In this document: positions 9,454 through 17,268 of the stretch, piece by piece | Layout of the letters: each line of letters starts with the position of its first letter | How positions within the stretch are numbered: position 1 is the first letter of the stretch | DNA from: CALBPI01 sp039821605 | GTDB taxonomy: Bacteria; Pseudomonadota; Gammaproteobacteria; Steroidobacterales; Woeseiaceae | Assembly (NCBI GenBank): GCA_039821605.1 | Contig: JBCBNV010000004.1 | Coordinates: forward strand, 62,001-126,000 | Direction: 5' to 3' | Length of the DNA stretch: 64,000 bases | Made by a program: the position numbers and the translations under genes | The notes under the pieces: generated by a model | Database searches by the model: none | What the model saw: only the letters and a program-made list of their open reading frames with translations | What the model was told of the DNA's origin: nothing

Positions 9454-9467
9454 GGGGGGTACCCCCC
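9454..9467. promoter_or_regulatory. 14-bp perfect palindrome between ispA and mvaD
   Basis: GGGGGGTACCCCCC is a perfect palindrome centred in the 75-base gap between the divergent ispA and mvaD starts. It is a candidate operator controlling both sides of the isoprenoid locus, or it may simply be a G/C tract. No regulator gene is adjacent. Confidence 0.3.
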
Positions 9468-9502
9468 CATTTTGCCGCTAACGTCTGCGCCCGGAAACCG
9501 AT

Positions 9503-10504
9503 TTGACACAGACTTCCCGCAACAGGCCGCACGCGAGCGACGCAGCGGCCACCGTCACGGCGACGGCGCACCCCAACATCGCGCTCGTCAAGTACTGGGG
9601 CAAAGCCAGCGAGGCGCGCAACATTCCGGCCGTCGGATCGTTGTCGCTGACGCTCGATGGCCTCGCGACCACGACGTGCGTGGCGACCGCCGGCGAGGAT
9701 CGGTTCGAGCTCAATGGTGACGCCGAGGCCGGCATGGGCCGCCGCGCGTTCGCATTTCTCGATCAGTACTGGCCCGGGCGTCCCGCGCTCGACATCGTGA
9801 GCAGCAACAACTTTCCGACCGCCGCCGGCCTCGCGTCCTCGGCGTCGGGCTTTGCGGCGCTGACCCTGGCCGTCGACACCCTGCTCGAGGGCGGGCGCGA
9901 CCGCGAGTCGCTGGCGCAGTGCGCAGGTTCCGGATCGGGCAGTGCGGCGCGGTCGTTGTTTGGCGGTGTGGTGCGACTGGATCCACCGGCGCAGCCCGAC
10001 GGTGACATCCGCGTGCGCCAGGTTGCCGAGGCCGCAGATTTCCCGCTCGAACTCGTCATCGCCGTGACGTCGGCGGCGCGCAAGCCCATCGGCTCGACCG
10101 AGGCCATGCGCGCCACGGCGGCCACCTCACCCTACTTCGATGCCTGGGTGCGCGACCAGGCGCAGGACCTCGATGCGGCCGAGCAGGCGGTTCGCGCCCG
10201 CGACTTCGATGCGCTGGCCGCCGTAACCGAAAGAAGCTGCATGAAGATGCACGGCGTGATGCTCGGTAACGACCCCTGGCTGCTGTACTGGAATGCCGCC
10301 ACCGTGGCCTGCATTCATGAAGTCCGCGTGCTGCGCGCGTCGGGCCTTGGCGTCTGCTTCACGATCGACGCGGGGCCGCAGCTCAAGGCCGTGTGCCTGC
10401 CCGCTGACGCCGATCGCGTGGCCGACGCCCTGGCGGGTGTAGACGGTGTCACCGACGTGCTGCGTGCCTCGCTGGGGCGCGGCGCGTTTCTGCGTACGGC
10501 GTGA
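9503..10504 (+). CDS. mvaD: Diphosphomevalonate decarboxylase
   Basis: 333 residues, the usual length. It converts mevalonate diphosphate, ATP-dependently, to isopentenyl diphosphate, CO2 and phosphate. The family signature AHPNIALVKYWGK begins near residue 22, and the GHMP nucleotide loop is NFPTAAGLASSASGFAAL. A late segment has the conserved Asp (FTIDAGPQLKAVCL). No ATG or GTG lies between the upstream stop and the signature, so the TTG at 9503 is the likely start; its Shine-Dalgarno is weak. First gene of the mevalonate operon, with phosphomevalonate kinase 10 bases downstream. Confidence 0.93.
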   Translation: MTQTSRNRPHASDAAATVTATAHPNIALVKYWGKASEARNIPAVGSLSLTLDGLATTTCVATAGEDRFELNGDAEAGMGRRAFAFLDQYWPGRPALDIVSSNNFPTAAGLASSASGFAALTLAVDTLLEGGRDRESLAQCAGSGSGSAARSLFGGVVRLDPPAQPDGDIRVRQVAEAADFPLELVIAVTSAARKPIGSTEAMRATAATSPYFDAWVRDQAQDLDAAEQAVRARDFDALAAVTERSCMKMHGVMLGNDPWLLYWNAATVACIHEVRVLRASGLGVCFTIDAGPQLKAVCLPADADRVADALAGVDGVTDVLRASLGRGAFLRTA

Positions 10505-10514
10505 GACGCGATTC

Positions 10515-11525
10515 GTGAGTGCCGCGCCAACGCGCCGCGTCCGGGTACCCGGCAAACTGATGCTGTGCGGCGAGTACGCCGTACTTGCGGGCGCGCCCGC
10601 CATCGTCACTTGCGTCGACCGTTACGTCGTTGTCGATGCGCGGCCGGCAGCAGATGAAGCGGCGCCCGTCACGCTGCTCGGCTTCGATGGCGCGACGCAC
10701 CACTACCGTATGACCGCCGGCGCACCGGAATGGGATGGGTCGAGTCCGGCCACTGCGCTCGTCGATTTCGTGCTGCGCGCGGTGCAGCCACCCACCACCG
10801 CGCTCGTCGTGGACTCCTCGGCGTTCTACGACCAGGGGCGCAAGCTAGGGCTCGGGTCGAGCGCCGCCGTGGCCGTGGCGTTGAGCGCGGCGCTCGGGGA
10901 TGGCAAGCGCGTCGTCGATGCCCTGCCACAGGCGCTGGCCGCCCATTACGCGTTCCAGGGTGGCCGAGGTTCGGGCGCGGATCTGCGGGCCGTCGCGCAC
11001 GGGGGCACCATCGTGCAAAAGGCCGATGGGAATGACGTCTCGGTGTCGGCGCTCGCATGGCCCGCGGGGCTCGAAGCGCGCGCCGTGATGACCACGCAGT
11101 CTGCGGCCACGGTCGACCACCTGCGTCGTTTCGAGAGCTGGCGCATCAATGACGCGGACGCAAGCGCGCGACTCCACGGGTTGGCGGCGACGGCGTCCCA
11201 GGTCGTGGACGAGTGGCAGCGTGCCGACGCAGCGGGGATAATTGCGGCAATGAATGCCTTCACGCGCGAAATCAGTCAGATCGACGCGGTCGCCGGTCTT
11301 GGCTATCACGCCGGTGGCCACGACACGCTGGCCGAGCTCGCGGCGGCGCACGGCTGCGTCTTCAAGCCCTGCGGCGCGGGCGGCGGCGATTTCGGCATCG
11401 CGTTGGCGACGTCACCTGAGGCGCTCGACGATTTCGTTGCGGCGGCAGTTGCGGCAGGTGCCGCAGCACCCGCGATGACGCTGGGCGTTGCTGCACCCGA
11501 GGTTGTGAACGAGGCTCACGTATGA
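10515..11525 (+). CDS. mvaK2: Phosphomevalonate kinase (GHMP family)
   Basis: 336 residues from GTG at 10515. The open frame continues back into mvaD, but RVRVPGKLMLCGEYAVL must be close to the N-terminus. The GHMP ATP loop is KLGLGSSAAVAVAL and the third motif is FKPCGAGGGDFGIAL. The KP/S-x-GAGGGD form is typical of phosphomevalonate kinase rather than mevalonate kinase. It phosphorylates mevalonate-5-phosphate to the diphosphate. The stop overlaps the start of the trifunctional gene (ATGA), indicating coupling. Assignment as PMK also fits because mevalonate kinase is found in the next protein. Confidence 0.88.
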   Translation: MSAAPTRRVRVPGKLMLCGEYAVLAGAPAIVTCVDRYVVVDARPAADEAAPVTLLGFDGATHHYRMTAGAPEWDGSSPATALVDFVLRAVQPPTTALVVDSSAFYDQGRKLGLGSSAAVAVALSAALGDGKRVVDALPQALAAHYAFQGGRGSGADLRAVAHGGTIVQKADGNDVSVSALAWPAGLEARAVMTTQSAATVDHLRRFESWRINDADASARLHGLAATASQVVDEWQRADAAGIIAAMNAFTREISQIDAVAGLGYHAGGHDTLAELAAAHGCVFKPCGAGGGDFGIALATSPEALDDFVAAAVAAGAAAPAMTLGVAAPEVVNEAHV

Positions 11526-14338
11526 CCTCGGTGTACTCGGGTTTCTACCGTCTCGCTCTCAGCGACCGCCTGTCGACGCTGCACGAAGCCGGCGCCATCA
11601 CGGCCCATGATTACGCGGCGCTCTCGAGCGGGGACATCACGCTCGACCGCCACGTGGCCGAACACCTGATCGAAAACGTGATCGGTGTGGCCGGATTGCC
11701 GTTCGCCGTGGCGCTCAACTTCAAGATCAATGGGATCGATCGTCTTGTGCCGATGGTCGTTGAAGAGCCCTCGATTGTTGCGGCCCTGTCCTCGGCCGCA
11801 AAGCTCGCGCGAGCCGCAGGCGGCTTCAGGGTCACGGCCGACCCGGCGCTCATGATCGGCCAGATTCAGTTGCTCGATATCGCGGACCCCGAGGCGGCCA
11901 AGGCGGCCATCGCGGCGGCGCGCGAGCAGATTCTCGACGCCGCCAATGCCGTGCACCCGAACCTCATCAAACGCGGCGGCGGGGTGCGCGACCTGGCGCT
12001 GCGCGCCTACGCGCGGCCATCCGGCGGGTACATGGTCATTGTGCACCTGCTGATCGATACCTGCGACGCGATGGGTGCCAACCTGATCAACACCATTTGC
12101 GAGCAGGTGGCACCGCTCGTGGGCGGCATCGCCAAGGCACGGCCGCACCTGCGCATCCTCTCCAACCTCGCGGACGCGGCGCTGGTTCACGCAGAAATGC
12201 GTGTGCCGCTGGCGCAGCTCGGCGCCGACGAGGCCGAAGCCGTGCATGTGCGTGACGGTATTGTTGCGGCCAATGAATTCGCCGTGCTCGATCCACACCG
12301 CGCCACGACCCACAACAAGGGTGTCATGAACGGCATCGATGCCGTCGTGGTTGCGACGGGCAACGACTGGCGCGCGGCCGAAGCCAGCGCGCACGCCTGG
12401 GCGGCGCGCGACGGCCAGTACCGCGCGCTCACCGACTGGCGTGTCGACCACAACGGCGACCTGCTGGGCAGCATGACGTTGCCGATCAAGCTCGGCATTG
12501 TCGGCGGTTCGGTCCGGCTCAACCCCGTGGCCAAACTGGCGTTGCGCCTTGCCGGCATTGAACACGCACGGGAACTCGACGCACTGGCCTGCGCCGTGGG
12601 CATCGCGCAAAACTTCTCGGCGCTCAAGGCGCTCGCGACCGACGGCATTCAGCGCGGCCACATGGCACTGCATGCGCGCAGCGTCGCCGTGCAGGCTGGT
12701 GCCCGCGATACCGAGGTCGACGAGGTGGTTTCGGCCATGGTGGCGGAGGGCGTGGTCAAGACCTGGCGTGCGCGCGAGCTCATTGAGGCGGCGCGCCTGC
12801 GCGCGCCCGGTCGACCGCCGCGCACCTCGATCGGCGAGGTGTCAAGTGCGGCCAAGCTCATCCTGGCCGGCGAGCATGCGGTGGTGTATGGCCGCCGCGC
12901 GCTGGGGCTGGCGCTGCCGCGTGCGCTGCGCGCCGAGGTCTTCAGCGGTCGTGAACTGCTCACGATCGGCATCGACGACTGGCAACTCGAGTACGACGCG
13001 GGTGACGATGCCGACCACCGAAGCCCGCTCGGCATGCTCGTCGACACCATCCTCTCGCTGGCCGAAATCGAGATGCCGCACGGCCACATCGAAGTGTCGT
13101 GCCAGATCCCGTTTGCCGCGGGACTCGGCGGGTCCGCGGCGCTGGCCGTTGTGCTCATTCGCGCGATTGCGATGCTCACGGAGCAGCGCTTCGACGAGGC
13201 GGCGATCAACGAGATGGCGTTTGCCTGCGAGAAGCTGGCGCACGGCACGCCGTCGGGCGTGGACAACACACTCTCGACCTACGCGCGGCCCATGCTCTAT
13301 ACGCCCGGCAGCGACACGCGCTTCAGCGATGTCCGGATTGGCGGGCCGCTGCAGCTCGTCGTCGGCTTCAGCGGCCTGAAAGGCGTCACCTCGGAGCTTG
13401 TCGCCGGTGTGCGCGATCGCCGCGCGCGTCAGCCCGAGGTGTTCGACGCGATGTTCAATCAGATCGACAGTGTCGTCGAAGGGTGTCTGCAGGCGCTCGC
13501 CGACGGTGATACGCAGCGGCTTGGCGACAGCATGAATGTCTGCCAGGGCCTGCTCAACGGGATCGGTGTGAGTCATCCCGTGCTCGAGCAGATGCTCGCC
13601 ATTGCGCGCGGCGCGGGCGCCATTGGCGCCAAGCTCACGGGGGCCGGCGGTGGCGGCTCGATCATCGCGCTCTGCGATGGCGATGGCGATGCCGAAGCGG
13701 TCGCGGCCGCGTTGCGCCAGGCGAGCTTCGAGGCGCGCGTGATTCCCATCGAGCCCACGGCCGATGCGGACCCTGTGGTGTCGTCGGAGTCCGAGGAGCT
13801 GATCCTTGTTGACACCGAAGACCAACCCATCGGCTACGTGTCCAAGGCCGATGCACATGATGGCGAGGGCATCCTGCACCGCGCATTCTCATTGTTTGTG
13901 TTCAATGAGCAGGGCGAGGTGTTGCTGCAACAGCGCGCTGTGGGCAAACGTCTTTGGGGTGGATTCTGGTCGAACAGCTGCTGCTCACATCCGCGTCGCG
14001 GCGAGCACCTCGACGAGGCCGTGCACCGGCGGCTCGAGCAGGAGCTAGGCTGCGCCGCGGAGCTCGAGTTTGTCTACAAGTTCCGTTACCAGGCGTCGTT
14101 TGGTGCGGCGGGCAGCGAGCACGAGCTGTGCTCGGTGTTTGTCGGTCGACTGACGCGGCCCGTGCAGGCGAACCGCAACGAGGTGGCGGACTGGAAGTTC
14201 ATGGAGCCCGAAGCCGTCGACGCACTGGTCGCCGATGACATGGCCAACGTGACGCCCTGGTTTCGCATGGAGTGGCGGCGGCTGCGCGGTGAATACGCGG
14301 AGCGAATCTCCGCGCTGACGGAGCCGGTGCAGGCCTGA
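11522..14338 (+). CDS. Trifunctional fusion: class II HMG-CoA reductase - mevalonate kinase - type I IPP isomerase
   Basis: 938 residues in one uninterrupted frame. Residues 1 to about 435 are a class II HMG-CoA reductase: ENVIGVAGLP, catalytic Glu82 (EEPSIVAA), Lys266 (HNKGVMNG), Asp282 (TGNDW) and His380 (GHMALH), each one position off the Pseudomonas mevalonii enzyme numbering. About 438-750 is mevalonate kinase: LILAGEHAVVYG, GLGGSAA at 534-540, KLTGAGGGGS at 704-713. About 757-938 is Nudix-type Idi-1, 182 residues like E. coli Idi: SNSCCSHP with catalytic Cys821, and EHELC with Glu866/Glu868. All key residues are present, so all three activities are plausible. The start overlaps the mvaK2 stop by 4 bases. 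Joining reductase, kinase and isomerase in one chain is unusual. Confidence 0.93.
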   Translation: MTSVYSGFYRLALSDRLSTLHEAGAITAHDYAALSSGDITLDRHVAEHLIENVIGVAGLPFAVALNFKINGIDRLVPMVVEEPSIVAALSSAAKLARAAGGFRVTADPALMIGQIQLLDIADPEAAKAAIAAAREQILDAANAVHPNLIKRGGGVRDLALRAYARPSGGYMVIVHLLIDTCDAMGANLINTICEQVAPLVGGIAKARPHLRILSNLADAALVHAEMRVPLAQLGADEAEAVHVRDGIVAANEFAVLDPHRATTHNKGVMNGIDAVVVATGNDWRAAEASAHAWAARDGQYRALTDWRVDHNGDLLGSMTLPIKLGIVGGSVRLNPVAKLALRLAGIEHARELDALACAVGIAQNFSALKALATDGIQRGHMALHARSVAVQAGARDTEVDEVVSAMVAEGVVKTWRARELIEAARLRAPGRPPRTSIGEVSSAAKLILAGEHAVVYGRRALGLALPRALRAEVFSGRELLTIGIDDWQLEYDAGDDADHRSPLGMLVDTILSLAEIEMPHGHIEVSCQIPFAAGLGGSAALAVVLIRAIAMLTEQRFDEAAINEMAFACEKLAHGTPSGVDNTLSTYARPMLYTPGSDTRFSDVRIGGPLQLVVGFSGLKGVTSELVAGVRDRRARQPEVFDAMFNQIDSVVEGCLQALADGDTQRLGDSMNVCQGLLNGIGVSHPVLEQMLAIARGAGAIGAKLTGAGGGGSIIALCDGDGDAEAVAAALRQASFEARVIPIEPTADADPVVSSESEELILVDTEDQPIGYVSKADAHDGEGILHRAFSLFVFNEQGEVLLQQRAVGKRLWGGFWSNSCCSHPRRGEHLDEAVHRRLEQELGCAAELEFVYKFRYQASFGAAGSEHELCSVFVGRLTRPVQANRNEVADWKFMEPEAVDALVADDMANVTPWFRMEWRRLRGEYAERISALTEPVQA

Positions 14339-14354
14339 GCAGGTTGCCGGGCCG

Positions 14355-15818
14355 TCAGGCCTGGTAGTGGTAGTACTCGATCCCGATGTCCTGGAACTTC
14401 TGCGCCTCGGCGCGGCCGACGCGTGCGACGAAGAACTCGCCACCCCTGGGCTTTGGCAGGTCCGCGACAGCGCGACCGTCGTGCAGCGCTTCGTACTGCG
14501 CCTGCGTGAGGTCGATGGGATCGTCGAGTGCTGCCGAGAACTGGATCCGTGCCGTTGCCTCGCGCCAGCCAGGCACAACGGTCATGGGAATGACTTCGGC
14601 GGCATCGCCGCTGCCATAACCCAGTGTCAGAATCTCCTGGCCCTCGAGTTCGAGGTCACGCTCGAGTGCTTCTTCGAAGCCCGCGGCCATCCACGCCGGC
14701 AACGCGGCGGTGTACAGGTTCCCCAGGTCGCGCATGCGCTCGCTGCCCAGAGACAGTTTGTCGAGCACCACGGACTGGAAGGCATCGGACGCACGGAAGG
14801 CCCGGATCAGCCCCATCGTGAGCGGCATGGCGTCTTCGTTGAGATGGTCGGCGTCTGCGAGTGCGGAAACATCGTGCTGGGTCGTGAGTTCTTCGACCAC
14901 GGCTTCCACAGGGATCCCCGCCGGCTGCGCATAACGCGCCAGTTCGGCGTGTTCGTCGGTGCCGCCCTGTGCCAGTGCCCACATCCAGGCAACCGCGAGG
15001 CCGTTTTCGGGCATGCGGCGGTAGGGGCGGTGCATGAAGATGTGCGGGATCGAGCGGATGTGCGCGGCGGCGTCGATGCCGCGGCGTTCGTACATGTCGG
15101 CGAGCGCGTGCAGCGTCTCGTCGATGTAGCAGGTGGTCGAGTACTTGCCGTTAAAGACGGGGTAATCCTGCACCTGGTGCGTTTCGCTGCGGTCCTGGCC
15201 GCAGAAACGCATCATCGGTTTTCTGAAGTCCATGATGCGGTAGTCAGAGGCGCTGCCGCTGGCGGCGAGGTCGACCACCGCGAGCTTGGGATCCTCCTCC
15301 ACCAGCATGGCCACGGCGCCTGCACCCTGTGTGGGTTCGCCGCTGCTGCCGCGCTGGTACTCGGCGATGTCGGCGCAGACCACGATGGCCTTGCTGCCAC
15401 GACCGTCGCAGGCCAGCGCCCGGATGGCGGCCTTCATGGCGTACACGCCGCCCAGGCAGGCGTGCTTGAATTCAGGCACTTCGCAGGCGCGTGACAGCGG
15501 TGCGCGGCCTTCGGCACGCAGCGCGCTGTCGATCATGCCCTTGATGATCACGGCGCCCGCGGAATTGTCGAGGCTCGACTCGGTGCCCAGACCGAGGAAC
15601 CGGACTTCCGACGCATCGATATCGTAGTTGCGGATGAGGCGCAGGACGGCCGACGCAGCCATCGTGTAGACACTATGCTGCTGGCCCCGCATGCGGTAAC
15701 TGGCCCCCACCACTTCGCGCATTTTTGGCCACTGCTGACCCGTCCAGTCACACCACTGTTCGAGCTGGACCCGGTAGGGCGGCACATACGCCGCGAGGCC
15801 GCTGATTCCAATATTCAT
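14355..15818 (-). CDS. mvaS: Hydroxymethylglutaryl-CoA synthase
   Basis: 487 residues from ATG at 15818 (a TTG three codons upstream is less likely). It condenses acetyl-CoA with acetoacetyl-CoA to HMG-CoA. The catalytic triad is visible: Glu80 in GTESSLDNSA, Cys121 in EFKHACLGGVYAM and His263 in HIFMHRPYRRM. At 487 residues it is longer than typical bacterial MvaS (about 390). The gene converges on the trifunctional gene with 16 bases between stops, so it has its own promoter region upstream (15819-15936). No acetoacetyl-CoA thiolase gene is adjacent. Confidence 0.92.
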   Translation of the reverse strand: MNIGISGLAAYVPPYRVQLEQWCDWTGQQWPKMREVVGASYRMRGQQHSVYTMAASAVLRLIRNYDIDASEVRFLGLGTESSLDNSAGAVIIKGMIDSALRAEGRAPLSRACEVPEFKHACLGGVYAMKAAIRALACDGRGSKAIVVCADIAEYQRGSSGEPTQGAGAVAMLVEEDPKLAVVDLAASGSASDYRIMDFRKPMMRFCGQDRSETHQVQDYPVFNGKYSTTCYIDETLHALADMYERRGIDAAAHIRSIPHIFMHRPYRRMPENGLAVAWMWALAQGGTDEHAELARYAQPAGIPVEAVVEELTTQHDVSALADADHLNEDAMPLTMGLIRAFRASDAFQSVVLDKLSLGSERMRDLGNLYTAALPAWMAAGFEEALERDLELEGQEILTLGYGSGDAAEVIPMTVVPGWREATARIQFSAALDDPIDLTQAQYEALHDGRAVADLPKPRGGEFFVARVGRAEAQKFQDIGIEYYHYQA

Positions 15819-15877
15819 AGCAATCAACTAGTTAGGCGCGCACAGATCGGCAGCGCGGCTCTGCCGCAGGCGCGATT

Positions 15878-15922
15878 GTTGTCAGTTTTCGTTGACATTA
15901 CAGGAGTCAAGCCAGGTTGTCA
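15878..15922. promoter_or_regulatory. Three GTTG(T/A)CA repeats upstream of mvaS
   Basis: Three heptamers in the same orientation, GTTGTCA at 15878, GTTGACA at 15891 and GTTGTCA at 15916, lie in the 118-base mvaS upstream region. They are spaced 13 and 25 bases start to start. They could be binding sites for a regulator of HMG-CoA synthase. The match is by eye only. Confidence 0.25.
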
Positions 15923-15936
15923 CAATCTGAGAGGCA

Positions 15937-17268
15937 TCAGTAGGTCGCGATGATAAACAGGAACGTGATCGAGATCACCAGCCCCGTGGCCACAAGGTAC
16001 CCGGACAACATCACAATAAACTTTAGCAGCGAGGCGATTCGCCCCTGTCCGTAGACCGCTCGGATCGACCGATACAGGTACACGGGCACGAATAACCAGC
16101 CCAGCACGTTAATCGCGATGACGATCCCCTCGGGAACGCTTGCGGCAAGCGCCAGGGCATTAAAGGTCAGGCCCAGCGACCACAGCAGGAACAGGAACGA
16201 GTGGTAGTGCACGAGCATGAGCAGGTGCTCGACGTAGTAGCGCCGTGACAGCGGGTATATGGCCTTCAGCAGGAGCGCCATGAGCGGCAGCACCGCCAAC
16301 GCGGCGACCGGTGCGTTGTCGATCCAGCGCTCGATGAGTCGCTTGCCCTTGTCGCGGAAGACGTCCTCACAAATGCGCTGTTGGCGATCGAGTGGGAACT
16401 GGCGGTCGATCCAGGCTATGCCGATTTCGTTGGGCTCCTCGAAGTCGCAGGGCGTGTCGTCGGCCTCTTCCGCTGCTGCGTCGGCGGCAGCCGACGCCTC
16501 GGCATCGTCCGCGGTCGGTTCGACAGCCGCGTCCTCGGGGTTGTCTGCGGCGGGGCTGTCCACCGCCACCAGGGTGTCGGCCAGCTCGTCCTCACCGGTC
16601 TCATTGAAACCGTCCTGGAACCCCTGGTTCGTGTCCTCATTGATCGTTACGCCCGGGCCATCGCCCAGCATCTGAGAGAGCAGGAAGAACAGGAAGCTCA
16701 GCACGAGGTACATGCGAAACGGCGGCATGAATCGCGCGCGCCGGCCTCGCAGGTATTCGGCGGTCAGGTGCCCGGGCTTCGCAACCAACGGAATCAGCGT
16801 GCGCCAGAGCCGCGAGTCGAGCTCGAACATGTCGCCGAATGCGTCGCGAATCAGCTCGCCCAGACTGATGAGGCGCGTGTTGCCGCGCTGGCCGCAGTTC
16901 CAGCAGTACTGGCCGCGGAGCGTGGCGCCGCAATTCAGGCACTGGGCGTCGGCTGCACCCGCGTTGACCACCTCGCGAATGCTGCGGCTTGACGACATGG
17001 CATCGCCAAAACGGTCGAGGCCGTCCTGGCGCATGCGCGGGGCGTCATTCTCCAGATAGGCGTCGAGCGCTTCGCGGTTCGCGAGGATGTACTGGACTGT
17101 GTGGATCCAGTGGCCATCGTCATCGCGTTGCGGGTCGAAGTACTGGGCCTCGATGAAGCCCGGCAGGGCGAGCATCTCATCGATGTGCTCCGTCAGCCAG
17201 GCGCCGAGCGCGACCGTCTGGTCGTCGCCGATGCGAAGGCTGACCTCATAGACGACCCGGTTGCTCAG
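15937..17268 (-). CDS. DUF4286-DUF3667 fusion membrane protein
   Basis: 443 residues if read from the CTG at 17268. The first ATG in frame is at 17175, but the 31 codons above it (NRVVYEVSLRI ... AWLTEHIDEM) complete the DUF4286 ferredoxin-like domain. That stretch is open and is preceded by a good Shine-Dalgarno (GAAGGA, 6 bases away). The CTG overlaps the fadE stop as CTGA. After DUF4286 comes a four-Cys zinc ribbon (CLNCGATL ... CWNCGQ) opening a DUF3667 domain, an acidic Ala/Asp/Glu-rich loop, and about four to five transmembrane helices. The function is unknown. It is the distal gene of the fadE transcript. Confidence 0.75.
   Translation of the reverse strand: MSNRVVYEVSLRIGDDQTVALGAWLTEHIDEMLALPGFIEAQYFDPQRDDDGHWIHTVQYILANREALDAYLENDAPRMRQDGLDRFGDAMSSSRSIREVVNAGAADAQCLNCGATLRGQYCWNCGQRGNTRLISLGELIRDAFGDMFELDSRLWRTLIPLVAKPGHLTAEYLRGRRARFMPPFRMYLVLSFLFFLLSQMLGDGPGVTINEDTNQGFQDGFNETGEDELADTLVAVDSPAADNPEDAAVEPTADDAEASAAADAAAEEADDTPCDFEEPNEIGIAWIDRQFPLDRQQRICEDVFRDKGKRLIERWIDNAPVAALAVLPLMALLLKAIYPLSRRYYVEHLLMLVHYHSFLFLLWSLGLTFNALALAASVPEGIVIAINVLGWLFVPVYLYRSIRAVYGQGRIASLLKFIVMLSGYLVATGLVISITFLFIIATY

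Noticed and set aside
12842..13879. 345-codon open frame opposite the mevalonate kinase and isomerase domains
   Set aside because: No start context or family similarity. The plus-strand fusion explains the region completely.
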